Positions 17,153 through 26,563 of a stretch of DNA of 64,000 bases are shown here, in pieces; the first letter of the stretch is position 1; each line of letters begins with the position of its first letter. The translations under genes were made by a program, and so were the position numbers. Source of the stretch: GCA-2712985 sp964515905 (GTDB taxonomy: Bacteria > Pseudomonadota > Alphaproteobacteria > UBA7887); NCBI GenBank assembly GCA_964515905.1, contig CAZEWK010000086.1, forward strand, positions 62,001-126,000, written 5' to 3'. Under the pieces are notes generated by a model, which was not told the origin of the DNA, ran no database searches, and saw only the letters and a program-made list of their open reading frames with translations.

Positions 17153-17872
17153 TTAAACTAAATCAAGCGCAGTGCGTTGGACAGTATAAAGTTCTTCTGA
17201 CGCTTTTGTGGCGCAATTTAACAGCTGATCAAGTTGCTGGCGGGAAAATGGGCCAGTTTCTCCTGTAGCTTGTACTTCAACTAATCCGCCTTTGGCGGTC
17301 ATTACAAAATTTGCGTCAGTTTGAGCGGTACTATCTTCTTCGTAGTCCAAATCAACCAAAACCTCTCCATCCACCAGGCCACAGGAAATAGCCGCGACTT
17401 GATCGGTTATGGGAATTGTAGTTACCAACCCCTGATTGGCTAGGTGGGAAAAAGCTTTGTACAACGCCACATATGCACCGGTTATCGATGCTGTGCGTGT
17501 CCCACCATCCGCCTGTACCACATCACAATCAATCCGGATTTGCCTTTCTCCAAAAGCATCGAGTCGGACTACTGACCTTAAACTTCGACCTATTAGCCGC
17601 TGAATTTCTTGGGTTCGGCCAGTTTGGCGGCCTCTAGACGCTTCTCGATCCGTGCGTGAATTTGTGGATCGCGGTAGCATCCCGTATTCTGCGGTTACCC
17701 ATCCCCGACCGCTATTACGCAGGAAAGGCGGTACTCTGTCGTCTATGCTCGCTGTACACAAAACGTGAGTATCGCCGAACTTAGCAAAACACGAGCCTTC
17801 AGCGTGCTTGCTGACTTGGGCTTCAAGAACGATTTTTCGGAGTTCTGTTGCCATGCGCCCAGATGCTCTCAT
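17153..17872 (-). CDS. rph: Ribonuclease PH
   Basis: A 239-residue phosphorolytic 3'-5' exoribonuclease that trims tRNA 3' ends. Visible: GSCFAKFGDTHVLCTAS, WVTAEYGMLPRSTNSR, the RGRQTGRTQEIQRLIGRSLR phosphate-binding block, IRIDCDVVQADGGTRTAS, and LDLDYEEDS-type residues near 185 (VDLDYEEDSTAQTD). It starts RNA-processing run rph-rdgB-hemW and is divergent from hrcA; the 170-base gap carries both promoters. A TTG/ATG choice is not an issue: ATG at 17872 gives MRASGRMATELR, close to the family start. Confidence 0.96.
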   Translation of the reverse strand: MRASGRMATELRKIVLEAQVSKHAEGSCFAKFGDTHVLCTASIDDRVPPFLRNSGRGWVTAEYGMLPRSTNSRTDREASRGRQTGRTQEIQRLIGRSLRSVVRLDAFGERQIRIDCDVVQADGGTRTASITGAYVALYKAFSHLANQGLVTTIPITDQVAAISCGLVDGEVLVDLDYEEDSTAQTDANFVMTAKGGLVEVQATGETGPFSRQQLDQLLNCATKASEELYTVQRTALDLV

Positions 17873-18042
17873 GATTTAGCAACCTTTCGATTTGGTAGAA
17901 CATATCCAAGCTACCGCGGTGTGGTCCCACAGTCTAGTCCGAGTGTTTATAGTCCAAACTATATTCGAGAATATTGTATTTTATGTGTACGAAAGTTAGA
18001 TTTACTCACTTAGTGTTTTTTTAGCTGTAACTGACAACGTAT

Positions 18043-19113
18043 ATGATTAGTGAACTTACTGAACGCTCGCGAGAGATTTTCAGGGAAATAGTAGAAACGT
18101 ATTTCGAAACAGGTGAGCCAGTTGGATCACAGACTCTGTCACAGCGACTCGCGCTGACACTTTCCCCCGCAACAATCCGGAATGTTATGTCAGATCTAGA
18201 GGACTCCGGTCTTTTGTTTGCTCCGCATACATCTGCCGGGCGTTTGCCTACTGATCGTGGTGTACGTCTTTTTGTAGATGGTCTTTTACAAGTGGGGCAT
18301 TTGACATCTGATGAACGTGAGAACATAGAAGAAACATGCGTGGGAGACGGGCGAAGTCTAACTGAAGTTTTAAACGAAACAACGGATATGCTGTCGGATC
18401 TTACGAAAACAGCGAGTTTGGTTGTGGCTCCTAAATCTGAAGCAGCAGTCAACCATGTTGAGTTTGTGCTTTTGTCATCAGGAAAAGCCCTTGCAATTAT
18501 GGTCACTGAAACCGGACTGGTCGAAAATAGATTGATTGATTTGCCTGTGGGTTTCACGCCTTCCACCCTTGTTGAAGCGGCGAACTATCTCAACGCTCGA
18601 CTTTCGGGGCATACTTTAACCGATGCCCACCAAAGTATTACAAAAGACCTCGATACACACTCAAGTCAGTTGGATGATCTTGCGGCACGTGTCGTTGAAT
18701 CAGGCATTGCTACTTGGTCCAGCAATGGGGATGAGGGTCTATTAATTTTGCGCGGCAGAGCCAACTTATTTGACGATGTAGATGCTATTGATGACCTTGA
18801 AAGGCTGCGCCAGTTATTCGATATATTGGAGAGAAAAAAGAGCTTATTAAAAGTAATTGAGAAGACCCAAGCTGCGGAGGGCGTGCACGTTTTTATTGGT
18901 TCAGATAACCGGCTCTTTGATTTATCCGGTTGTTCATTGATTGTTGCCCCATTGCGGGATACTGCCTCAATGGCTTCCCGTCCGCTTGGTGCAATTGGTG
19001 TAATCGGGCCAACTAGAATTAACTATGCGCGCATCATACCGATGGTTGACTATACAGCTCGTGCTATAAGCCGTTTGATGACTAGAAATAGTGGATTGAT
19101 TGATGAAAAATAA
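18043..19113 (+). CDS. hrcA: Heat-inducible transcription repressor HrcA
   Basis: A 356-residue repressor that binds CIRCE operators, usually upstream of groESL in alphaproteobacteria. Visible: the N-terminal winged helix (SREIFREIVETYFETGEPVGS, then SPATIRNVMSDLEDSGL and SAGRLPTDRG), and the C-terminal HrcA domain ending GAIGVIGPTRINYARIIPMVDYTA. I see no CIRCE inverted repeat upstream of hrcA or dnaK in this window, so the target is probably groESL elsewhere. It overlaps grpE by 11 bases. Confidence 0.95.
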   Translation: MISELTERSREIFREIVETYFETGEPVGSQTLSQRLALTLSPATIRNVMSDLEDSGLLFAPHTSAGRLPTDRGVRLFVDGLLQVGHLTSDERENIEETCVGDGRSLTEVLNETTDMLSDLTKTASLVVAPKSEAAVNHVEFVLLSSGKALAIMVTETGLVENRLIDLPVGFTPSTLVEAANYLNARLSGHTLTDAHQSITKDLDTHSSQLDDLAARVVESGIATWSSNGDEGLLILRGRANLFDDVDAIDDLERLRQLFDILERKKSLLKVIEKTQAAEGVHVFIGSDNRLFDLSGCSLIVAPLRDTASMASRPLGAIGVIGPTRINYARIIPMVDYTARAISRLMTRNSGLIDEK

Positions 19114-19798
19114 TAGAAAAGACAAAAAGGCAAACTTGGAGTCAGATGATGCGCAAAAGCCGGATATAGATGCAGCGACTGACCAAAGTGAGAAGAGGAA
19201 TGTTTTGAGGCGAGCTAATGAAGTCAACGAAGACGAATCTACGGTGTCCAGCGATGAAGACGATTATGTTCATCCGGATCAAGACGACCCCGAGATAAGC
19301 AACGCACCGGATGTATTAGAAGAAACAGAATCATTAAGAGATCAATTATTGCGTGCTTTGGCGGAAGTTGAGAATGTCCGCAAACGGGCAGATAGAGATC
19401 GAGAAGAGGCTTCAAAGTATGGTATCACCAGTTTTGCGAGAGACATTGTTAGTATTGCGGATAACTTAAAACGGGCCTTGGAGAGCGTCCCTAATTTGAA
19501 TGAGAGGGAGGCTGCCGATAACCCAATCACTAAAAGCCTTCAGGAAGGTATATCTTTGACCCAGCAGGAGCTAGAGAGTGTTCTGGCTCGACACGGTATT
19601 GAACGGATAGAGCCATTGGGTGAAGTTTTTGATCACAATTACCATCAAGCGATGTTCGAGCTGGACAATGAGGACCAGCCCGCTGGTACGGTTGTCCAAG
19701 TCTTGCAACCGGGTTATAAGATTCATGATCGGTTGTTGCGACCGGCTATGGTCGGGGTAGTAAAAAAAAGGCCAATAGAGCCTAAGCCAGAAGGGTAG
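19103..19798 (+). CDS. grpE: Nucleotide exchange factor GrpE
   Basis: A 231-residue co-chaperone that releases ADP from DnaK. The first about 75 residues are charged and disordered; the long dimeric coiled coil follows (ESLRDQLLRALAEVENVRKRADRDREEASKYG), described as running from about 77, and the C-terminal beta domain shows GIERIEPLGEVFDHNYHQAMFE and YKIHDRLLRPAMVGV. The ATG at 19103 overlaps the hrcA stop region; a TTG directly before it (19100) is also in frame. Operon with hrcA. Confidence 0.95.
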   Translation: MKNNRKDKKANLESDDAQKPDIDAATDQSEKRNVLRRANEVNEDESTVSSDEDDYVHPDQDDPEISNAPDVLEETESLRDQLLRALAEVENVRKRADRDREEASKYGITSFARDIVSIADNLKRALESVPNLNEREAADNPITKSLQEGISLTQQELESVLARHGIERIEPLGEVFDHNYHQAMFELDNEDQPAGTVVQVLQPGYKIHDRLLRPAMVGVVKKRPIEPKPEG

Positions 19799-19834
19799 CC
19801 GATCATATTTTCACAAAAATCCCATTTGTGTAAG

Positions 19835-19863
19835 GTTGTACCCGAACTATAAAACCCCCATAT
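19835..19863 (+). promoter_or_regulatory. Candidate RpoH (heat-shock) promoter of dnaK
   Basis: CCCCATAT at 19856-19863 matches the sigma-32 type -10 element well. Fourteen bases upstream, GTTGTAC at 19835-19841 is a weaker match to CTTGAAA. The site is about 120 bases before the dnaK start, in the 185-base gap after grpE. The -10 is convincing, the -35 is not, so this is a moderate call. Confidence 0.45.
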
Positions 19864-19983
19864 ATCAGCGATATACCAATTTCGGCTCGAAAGTGGGATG
19901 GGCATTCTACGTTTTTTCGAGGCGAAACCGGGTGTTGCAGGGCTTCATAAATAGTAGGTTGTGACTGGATAGAAGAGGGTTCT

Positions 19984-21903
19984 ATGAGCAAGATTATTGG
20001 TATCGATTTAGGGACTACCAATTCGTGCGTTGCTGTTATGGAAGGCAAAGAGGCGCGGGTAATCGAAAACTCGGAGGGCGCCCGGACGACGCCATCCATA
20101 GTGGCATTTTCTGATGATGGAGAACGCCTGGTTGGGCAGCCGGCAAAAAGGCAGATGGTGACTAATCCAGAGGGGAGTTTTTTTGCTATCAAACGTTTAA
20201 TTGGCCGTTCCTATGATGATCCGGCAGTTCAAAAAGACGCTGATATGGTGCCATTTAAGATCACTAAGGCAGATAACGGTGACGCTTGGGTTGAAGCTAA
20301 AGATAAGAAGTATGCTCCAAGTCAGATAAGCGCGTTTGTACTCCAGAAAATGAAGGAAACAGCCGAAAGTTATTTGGGAGATACGGTAGACAAGGCTGTT
20401 ATTACGGTTCCAGCATATTTCAATGATTCGCAGCGCCAAGCGACGAAAGATGCGGGTCAGATAGCGGGTTTGGAGGTATTACGGATTATTAATGAACCGA
20501 CTGCGGCGGCATTCGGATACGGTCTGGATAAGAAAGACGGTGGAGTCATCGCTGTATATGATTTAGGTGGCGGTACTTTCGATGTATCTATTTTAGAAAT
20601 TGGAGATGGAGTTTTTGAGGTTAAGGCGACTAATGGCGATACATTCTTAGGCGGAGAAGATTTTGATCTCCGAATCGTTAATTACCTTGCTGATGAGTTT
20701 AAAAAAGAAAATGCGATAGATCTTTTAAAAGATAAGCTTGCCCTCCAGCGTTTGAAGGAAGCCGCAGAAAAAGCGAAGGTGGAGCTATCCAGTACTCCAC
20801 AAACTGAGATTAATCTTCCATTCATAACAGCAGATCAAGCAGGTCCAAAGCATTTGGCTATAAAATTGACTCGTGCAAAGCTTGAGGCTCTGGCAGCAGA
20901 TTTAGTCGAAAGAACTATCGACCCATGCAGGCAAGCGCTTAAAGATGCGGGTCTAAGCGCGAGCGAAATTGACGACGTCGTTTTGGTTGGGGGCATGACC
21001 CGAATGCCTAAGGTAATCGAGACAGTAAAGAATTTTTTTGGTCGCGAGCCTCATAAAGGTGTAAATCCGGATGAAGTCGTTGCGGTTGGCGCAGCCATCC
21101 AAGGGGCTGTTCTTAGTGGTGACGTGAAGGATGTTTTGTTGCTAGATGTAACGCCACTGTCATTGGGGATAGAGACTTTAGGTGGGGTCTTCACTCGTTT
21201 AATTGATCGAAATACCACAATCCCAACCAAAAAAAGTCAGACCTTCTCAACCGCTGATGACAATCAGAATGCTGTTACGATAAGGGTTTTTCAAGGTGAA
21301 CGAGAAATGGCCAACGACAATAAGGCGCTCGGTCAGTTTGATTTGGTTGGAATACCTCCTGCTCCGAGGGGAGTACCACAAATTGAAGTTACGTTTGATA
21401 TCGATGCGAACGGAATCGTAAATGTATCGGCTAAAGACAAAGGCACGGGCAAAGAACAACAAATCCAAATTCAGGCCTCTGGTGGTCTTGGTGAAGACGA
21501 TATAGAGCGAATGGTAGCAGAGGCGGAACAGCATGCTGACGATGATCGTAAGAGGCGAGAACTAGTAGATAAGCGCAATCATGCAGATGGTTTGATTCAT
21601 GCAACTGAGAAATCATTGGCTGAGTTTGGTGACAAGGTAGGTGAGACGGACAAAGAGGAAATTGAAAATGCAACCAGTAAGCTTCGAGATGTCATGTCTG
21701 GAGAAGATCCGGCGGAAATTCAGGTCGCTATCGATAAGCTGCAAGAAGTATCGATGAAGTTAGGAGAAGCTATGTATAAGGAGCAAGCTGCTGCTGCTTC
21801 GCCTGATGGAGATACTAATAATGCTGATGGAGGCACCGATGAAACTGTAGTCGATGCTGATTTTGAAGAGGTTAAGGATGATGATACAACAACCCGGCAA
21901 TAA
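19984..21903 (+). CDS. dnaK: Molecular chaperone DnaK (Hsp70)
   Basis: A 639-residue Hsp70. Nucleotide-binding domain: IGIDLGTTNSCVAVMEG at the start, the IINEPTAAAFGYG motif, AVYDLGGGTFDVSILE and LVGGMTRMPKV. The interdomain linker is DVLLLDVTPLSLGIETLGG, and the substrate-binding domain and helical lid follow, with an acidic tail ending near EEVKDDDTTTRQ. It folds nascent and stress-damaged proteins with DnaJ and GrpE, all encoded here. It appears to have its own heat-shock promoter. Confidence 0.99.
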   Translation: MSKIIGIDLGTTNSCVAVMEGKEARVIENSEGARTTPSIVAFSDDGERLVGQPAKRQMVTNPEGSFFAIKRLIGRSYDDPAVQKDADMVPFKITKADNGDAWVEAKDKKYAPSQISAFVLQKMKETAESYLGDTVDKAVITVPAYFNDSQRQATKDAGQIAGLEVLRIINEPTAAAFGYGLDKKDGGVIAVYDLGGGTFDVSILEIGDGVFEVKATNGDTFLGGEDFDLRIVNYLADEFKKENAIDLLKDKLALQRLKEAAEKAKVELSSTPQTEINLPFITADQAGPKHLAIKLTRAKLEALAADLVERTIDPCRQALKDAGLSASEIDDVVLVGGMTRMPKVIETVKNFFGREPHKGVNPDEVVAVGAAIQGAVLSGDVKDVLLLDVTPLSLGIETLGGVFTRLIDRNTTIPTKKSQTFSTADDNQNAVTIRVFQGEREMANDNKALGQFDLVGIPPAPRGVPQIEVTFDIDANGIVNVSAKDKGTGKEQQIQIQASGGLGEDDIERMVAEAEQHADDDRKRRELVDKRNHADGLIHATEKSLAEFGDKVGETDKEEIENATSKLRDVMSGEDPAEIQVAIDKLQEVSMKLGEAMYKEQAAAASPDGDTNNADGGTDETVVDADFEEVKDDDTTTRQ

Positions 21904-21929
21904 GGGTGCATATAATCATTGAGACTTTG

Positions 21930-21959
21930 GCTCTAAATAAAACAACTGGTGATTAGAGC
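21930..21959 (+). terminator. dnaK-dnaJ intergenic hairpin
   Basis: GCTCTAA at 21930-21936 and TTAGAGC at 21953-21959 form a seven-base stem with a 16-base loop, 26 bases after the dnaK stop. There is no T-run, so it is more likely an mRNA-stability or attenuating element that lowers dnaJ relative to dnaK than a full terminator. Low-strength evidence. Confidence 0.35.
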
Positions 21960-22000
21960 AATGACCGTTAGGTCTTTTCGGGGAATGGAGTAATATATTT

Positions 22001-23125
22001 ATGGCCAAGCGCGATTATTATGAAACGCTCGGTCTAGACCGAAACGCTGGCGATAGTGATATAAAGAAAGCTTACCGTCGTTTAGCGATGGAATGCCATC
22101 CAGACCGGAATCCAGGAGACACTGAGGCCGAGAAACAGTTTAAAGAGCTATCAGAAGCTTATAGTGTTTTGAAGGACGGAGAGAAACGGTCCGCTTACGA
22201 CCAATTTGGGCACGCTGCTTTTGAAGGATCCGCTGGTGGGCCTGGTGGTGGTTTTGGATTTACAGCTTCTAGCTTTGCTGATGTGTTTGACGATTTGTTT
22301 GGTGATTTTGTTGGGCGCCGAGGGAATTCGGGCGGCCAATCTGGGGGGGACCTGAGATATAACCTTGAGATATCCCTTGAGGATGCATACCACGGAAAGA
22401 GTACGACAATTCGGGCTAATAGTGCTGCTACATGTGACGCATGTGGGGGTAGTGGGGCAGAAAAAGGAACTTCCCCTGTGACATGTAACGGTTGTGGCGG
22501 AGCAGGAAAAGTGCGAGCCCAACAGGGTTTCTTCACTATAGAGCGGACTTGTCCCAGCTGCCAGGGTGCTGGCCAAAGAATAGAGAGTATATGCACGGGG
22601 TGTGGCGGAGGCGGTCGCGTAGCAAAGGAAAAACAGCTGCAGGTTAATATACCGCGTGGTGTTGATGACGGGATGCGCATACGACTTACGGGGGAAGGAG
22701 AAGCGGGTGTGCGAGGTGGTCCACCGGGGGATCTTTATATTTTCATAAAAATTTCTTCGCACGCTTTGTTTCAACGAGATGGCGCGGAGCTTTATTGCAG
22801 TGTTCCCCTGCCTATGACTCAAGCTACTTTGGGAGGGACAATTGAAGTACCAAGTTTGGATGGAAGCAGAGCACGGATAACGATCCCTGAGGGTACACAG
22901 AGTGGACAACAATTCCGTTTACGTGGAAAAGGTATGCCGGCAGTGAGGGGCCAAAGTTTTGGTGATATGATTGTACAAACAAAGGTTGAGACACCGGTAA
23001 ATTTGTCAAAAAAACAAAAAGAGTTGCTTCGTGACTTCGAGAAGAACGGTGGAACAAATAACAATCCGGAAACCAATGGCTTTTTCTCGTCGGTCAGAGA
23101 ATTGTGGGATGATCTCAGGGACTGA
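22001..23125 (+). CDS. dnaJ: Molecular chaperone DnaJ (Hsp40)
   Basis: A 374-residue type I DnaJ. J domain with the HPD motif (MECHPDRNPGD), a Gly/Phe-rich linker (about 70-105), four zinc-finger repeats (CDACGGSGAEKG, CNGCGGAGKV, CPSCQGAGQR, CTGCGGGGRV), then the substrate-binding C-terminal domain with GDLYIFIKI and the dimerisation tail. It delivers substrates to DnaK and stimulates its ATPase. dapB follows 52 bases later on the same strand. Confidence 0.98.
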   Translation: MAKRDYYETLGLDRNAGDSDIKKAYRRLAMECHPDRNPGDTEAEKQFKELSEAYSVLKDGEKRSAYDQFGHAAFEGSAGGPGGGFGFTASSFADVFDDLFGDFVGRRGNSGGQSGGDLRYNLEISLEDAYHGKSTTIRANSAATCDACGGSGAEKGTSPVTCNGCGGAGKVRAQQGFFTIERTCPSCQGAGQRIESICTGCGGGGRVAKEKQLQVNIPRGVDDGMRIRLTGEGEAGVRGGPPGDLYIFIKISSHALFQRDGAELYCSVPLPMTQATLGGTIEVPSLDGSRARITIPEGTQSGQQFRLRGKGMPAVRGQSFGDMIVQTKVETPVNLSKKQKELLRDFEKNGGTNNNPETNGFFSSVRELWDDLRD

Positions 23126-23177
23126 ACCGGATCCTGGATTTGGTTGGTCGGTATTATTCTTTTGAGAGACGTGATCA

Positions 23178-23990
23178 ATGGAACAAGTAAAGTTCGGAGT
23201 GGTTGGGGCGGCTGGACGTATGGGCCAATCGTTGGTGAAGCAAGTCGTTCGGACAGAAGGCGCGTGTTTAGTGGCCACTAGTGAACGGAAATCCCACCCA
23301 GCGTTAGGGCAGGATATTGGTCTGCTGTGTGGCCTTGGGCCCCTGAATATTGAAATTACAGACAATGCCTCGGAGGTTTTTAAATCAGCTGATTGTGTGT
23401 TGGAGTTTTCGAGCCCACAAGCAACGGCTGCCCATGCTCAAATTGCTGCGGTTAGACACGTGTGCCACGTTATAGGCACTACGGGGCTTGATACACAAGA
23501 ACAGGCTAGTATTGGGGCATGTGCTAAAGAGACAGCCATATTTTGGGCAGCCAACATGAGTATAGGCGTCAATGTCCTTCTTATTCTTGCGGAACAAGCA
23601 GCTGCTATTCTAAGTGATGATTTTGATATCGAAATTATGGAGATGCATCATCGGCATAAGGTGGATGCTCCTTCTGGCACCGCATTAGCTTTGGGTCGAG
23701 CGGTCGCTAAGGGGCGAAATGTCGATTTGGAGGTCGTAAGTCAGCGAATTCGGGACGGCATAACTGGTGAACGTAAGCGTGGCGATATAGGTTTTGCGGT
23801 CTTGCGAGGGGGCGATGTGGTCGGGACACATAACGTAATTTTGGCGGGTCAAAATGATCGATTGGAATTAAGTCACCACGCGACATCACGTCAGATTTTT
23901 GCTGAAGGAGCCGTTCGGGCGGGTTTGTGGCTACGCGGAAAGCCAGCGGGCCTCTATGGAATGAGTGACATGTTAGAAACTGTTGTATGA
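23178..23990 (+). CDS. dapB: 4-hydroxy-tetrahydrodipicolinate reductase
   Basis: A 270-residue enzyme of the diaminopimelate/lysine pathway. Visible: the NAD(P) loop VGAAGRMGQSL, LEFSSPQATAAHAQ, IGTTGLD, and the signature EMHHRHKVDAPSGTALALG with the catalytic His and Lys. Its product feeds peptidoglycan cross-links. It follows dnaJ, a standard alphaproteobacterial order, and may be read from the dnaK-dnaJ transcript. Confidence 0.97.
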   Translation: MEQVKFGVVGAAGRMGQSLVKQVVRTEGACLVATSERKSHPALGQDIGLLCGLGPLNIEITDNASEVFKSADCVLEFSSPQATAAHAQIAAVRHVCHVIGTTGLDTQEQASIGACAKETAIFWAANMSIGVNVLLILAEQAAAILSDDFDIEIMEMHHRHKVDAPSGTALALGRAVAKGRNVDLEVVSQRIRDGITGERKRGDIGFAVLRGGDVVGTHNVILAGQNDRLELSHHATSRQIFAEGAVRAGLWLRGKPAGLYGMSDMLETVV

Positions 23991-24133
23991 GTTACCCGAT
24001 GGTCTGGTTTCTATGGGGTTTTATTAAGATAACTCGGTGCTGAGAGGCGGTGAACGGTTCACATCGGTTTGCGGGTTTGTTATTAGACTTGCTTGCCCAT
24101 CTGTGGTTGCCGTGCAGCGATAGGAACTAATGC

Positions 24134-24598
24134 TTATGCTTTGCATTTGTGCAGGGCTTTAATTAAAGCTTCTGCAAAGTCAGCTCGTTCCTTCGGAGAT
24201 AAAAATGATCCGATGCCTACGGTAGTGCCTTTTGATCGTAGGACAATTGAGCTATCATGCTTGGCTTCAAAATTACACTCGATCTGCAGCCAGTATGGTT
24301 GGAAGGACCATACAAGCGATTTTCCATTCTGTAGGAACCGGGAAACAGATAAGCTTGTTCTTCGGAGTTGTACGGTTTCTCTACGATTTGCTGATCGGTA
24401 ACTGATGCGAAACGACAAATATAATAATAATAACTCAAGACCTAAAAACCCAGTTACGGGCCAGGCTCCAGCCAAAAAAAATATTAGACCTATAGTAAAG
24501 CAGAAGAATGATGCTGCAGCCATGACTATTAGAAAGCTCTTCTTAGTCAGAGACCGGTTAGGCGTTAATACCGCATCGAACAAAATTTCATTTTCCAT
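24134..24598 (-). CDS. DUF2244 membrane protein
   Basis: A 154-residue protein of unknown function. Two hydrophobic segments near residues 24-42 and 45-63 (FLIVMAAASFFCFTIGLIFF and VTGFLGLELLLLYLSF) form a hairpin, followed by a soluble beta-rich domain with RETVQLRRTSLSV and SFLSPKERADFAEALIKAL, which is the DUF2244 signature. It is commonly found near nth and dapB in alphaproteobacteria, on either strand. Possibly an integral membrane PH-like protein; no role is proven. Confidence 0.78.
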   Translation of the reverse strand: MENEILFDAVLTPNRSLTKKSFLIVMAAASFFCFTIGLIFFLAGAWPVTGFLGLELLLLYLSFRISYRSANRRETVQLRRTSLSVSRFLQNGKSLVWSFQPYWLQIECNFEAKHDSSIVLRSKGTTVGIGSFLSPKERADFAEALIKALHKCKA

Positions 24599-24760
24599 GG
24601 GCCTAGAAACTACATGATTACAGCCAGCGATGAATTTGTATGATACCTTTTCACTTTGCCTATGCCAACAGAGCTACTGATACATCAGTGACTATAAGGC
24701 AAGGCTCACATTAATAGATTCCATCTAAGAGCCATAAGAATTTCGATGGAAAGAGATTTT

Positions 24761-25405
24761 ATGAAGAAGGATAACATCGAAGAGATATTCAGACGATTTT
24801 CTGTCGAAGACCCGGAGCCAAAGGGCGAACTAAATTATCATAGTAATTACACGCTCCTAGTGGCAGTAGTTCTTTCGGCACAAGCAACTGATGTATCGGT
24901 TAATAAGGTCACCGAGCGCCTGTTTAGACATGCAGATACTCCCCATAAAATGCTGGAGTTAGGTGAAAAAAACGTTCGAGACCTGATTCGGACGGTGGGT
25001 CTTTTCAAAACTAAGGCAAAAAATGTGATAGCGCTTAGTAGAAAGTTGCTCGCTGAATTTGACGGTGTAGTCCCAGAAAGTCGGGAAGAACTTGTAACTC
25101 TGCCTGGAGTCGGACGTAAAACCGCAAATGTGGTACTCAATATTGCATTTGGGCACCCTACAATAGCGGTTGATACTCACTTGTTCAGAGTAGGGAATAG
25201 AACAGGCCTTGCTGTTGGTAAGACGCCCCTTGAGGTTGAATTGCGCTTTGAAAAAGTTGTACCAAAAAAATATAGGCGACACGCACATCACTGGTTAATT
25301 CTTCACGGTCGCTATGTTTGTATTGCAAGAAAACCGAAGTGTATAGGTTGCTTAATTCATGATTTATGCGATTTTTCGGAAAAGACACCCGCTGAAACAA
25401 AATAA
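24761..25405 (+). CDS. nth: Endonuclease III
   Basis: A 214-residue bifunctional DNA glycosylase/AP lyase for oxidised pyrimidines. The helix-hairpin-helix and catalytic Lys are in LPGVGRKTANVVLN, the catalytic Asp in AVDTHLFRVGNR, and the [4Fe-4S] ligands in CIARKPKCIGCLIHDLC with C-x6-C-x2-C-x5-C spacing. The frame is open from ATG 24746, but GGAAAGAG lies just before ATG 24761 and the family starts MKK.(D/E)IEEIF, so 24761 is preferred. Confidence 0.96.
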   Translation: MKKDNIEEIFRRFSVEDPEPKGELNYHSNYTLLVAVVLSAQATDVSVNKVTERLFRHADTPHKMLELGEKNVRDLIRTVGLFKTKAKNVIALSRKLLAEFDGVVPESREELVTLPGVGRKTANVVLNIAFGHPTIAVDTHLFRVGNRTGLAVGKTPLEVELRFEKVVPKKYRRHAHHWLILHGRYVCIARKPKCIGCLIHDLCDFSEKTPAETK

Positions 25406-25508
25406 TGCCGGCTTGAAGGGATCTAGACGATTATGATTATAATATTTTATTTAAAAACATTTCTTTAAAGTAGTTGAATTAAATGGCCCCGATTATTCTT
25501 AACCTTTT

Positions 25509-26510
25509 ATGAGCCAAGGAAAAAAAGTGTCCAGAAAACCGCTTGATGTTTTAGGAATTGGTAATGCTATTGTTGATGTAATCGTTAAGACAAATGATGA
25601 TTTCCTGTCTGACAAAAAACTTCAGAAAGGAAGTATGACATTGATCGATGGGGATCAGGCTTCAGTACTATATAGCGAAGTAGAAACAGAGACTGTAACC
25701 TCGGGTGGATCTGCTGCCAATACGATTGCCGGTATAGCCTCGATGGGTGGTCACGGGGCATTTATTGGTAAGGTTTCTGATGACGAGCTGGGCAGAATAT
25801 TTCGCGATGACATCTGTTCGTTGGGTATAGAATTTGTGAGCCAGCTCAGCATCAAGGGGCCGGCAACAGCGCGCTGTTTCGTATTTGTGACAGACGATGC
25901 AGAGAGAACGATGAATACATACTTAGGCGCATGTGCGGATCTTGGTCCTGAAGATGTTGATATTAATGTAGTCGGTGCTGCAAATGTCACATATCTGGAA
26001 GGGTACCTGTGGGACCCGCCTAAAGCGAAGGATGCGTTCCGTAAGGCTATAAATATTGCACACCAAGCGAGTCGTTTAGTGGCGTTCACGTTGTCTGATA
26101 TTTTCTGTGTGGAACGGCATAGGACAGAATTTTTGGATTTGGTCAAGAACGATATCGATATACTCTTTGCCAATGAGCAGGAGATACAGTCTCTTTATAA
26201 AGTGGAAGCGTTTGCAGATGCTGTTCGCGAGATAAGAGGGCATTGTAAAATTGCGGTACTAACACGAGGCTCGCTTGGTTCAACTATTGTTACACCTCAC
26301 GAACTTCTTGAAGTTCCGGCATACCCAGTATCAAACGTTTTAGATACAACGGGGGCTGGTGACTTATACGCATCCGGATTCTTGTTCGGCTACTCTCAGG
26401 GGGCAGACTTAACAACTTGTGGGATGTATGGAGCCAAAGCCGCCTCTCAGATTATTAGTGATTATGGGGCTCGTGCGACAGTTTCACTTTCTGATGTTCT
26501 AAATTCCTAA
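25509..26510 (+). CDS. PfkB family carbohydrate/adenosine kinase
   Basis: A 333-residue ribokinase-fold kinase. PfkB motif 1 region is SGGSAANTIAGIASMGGHGAFIGK (described by its GGSAANT core), and motif 2 is DTTGAGDLYASGF with the catalytic Asp in the GAGD. The overall pattern, including DVLGIGNAIVDVIV at the start and LEGYLWDPP, resembles alphaproteobacterial adenosine kinases, which salvage adenosine to AMP. Ribokinase activity cannot be excluded. It is transcribed alone or with the AmpG-like gene 53 bases downstream. Confidence 0.88.
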   Translation: MSQGKKVSRKPLDVLGIGNAIVDVIVKTNDDFLSDKKLQKGSMTLIDGDQASVLYSEVETETVTSGGSAANTIAGIASMGGHGAFIGKVSDDELGRIFRDDICSLGIEFVSQLSIKGPATARCFVFVTDDAERTMNTYLGACADLGPEDVDINVVGAANVTYLEGYLWDPPKAKDAFRKAINIAHQASRLVAFTLSDIFCVERHRTEFLDLVKNDIDILFANEQEIQSLYKVEAFADAVREIRGHCKIAVLTRGSLGSTIVTPHELLEVPAYPVSNVLDTTGAGDLYASGFLFGYSQGADLTTCGMYGAKAASQIISDYGARATVSLSDVLNS

Positions 26511-26563
26511 TTTGACAATTTCTAGATGGTTATAGTGCGCAGGTGGGTACGGGCACATACTAA

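Noticed and set aside
17873..18042. Possible CIRCE element upstream of hrcA
   Set aside because: No TTAGCACTC / GAGTGCTAA pair with a nine-base spacer is present; GAGTG and CTTAGTG fragments are isolated.
22151..22912. 253-codon antisense open frame within dnaJ
   Set aside because: Overlaps fully a canonical DnaJ with intact zinc fingers; no recognisable domain.
24049..24061. GTGAAC-G-GTTCAC palindrome after dapB
   Set aside because: Short, no T-run and no adjacent promoter-like sequence; probably chance.
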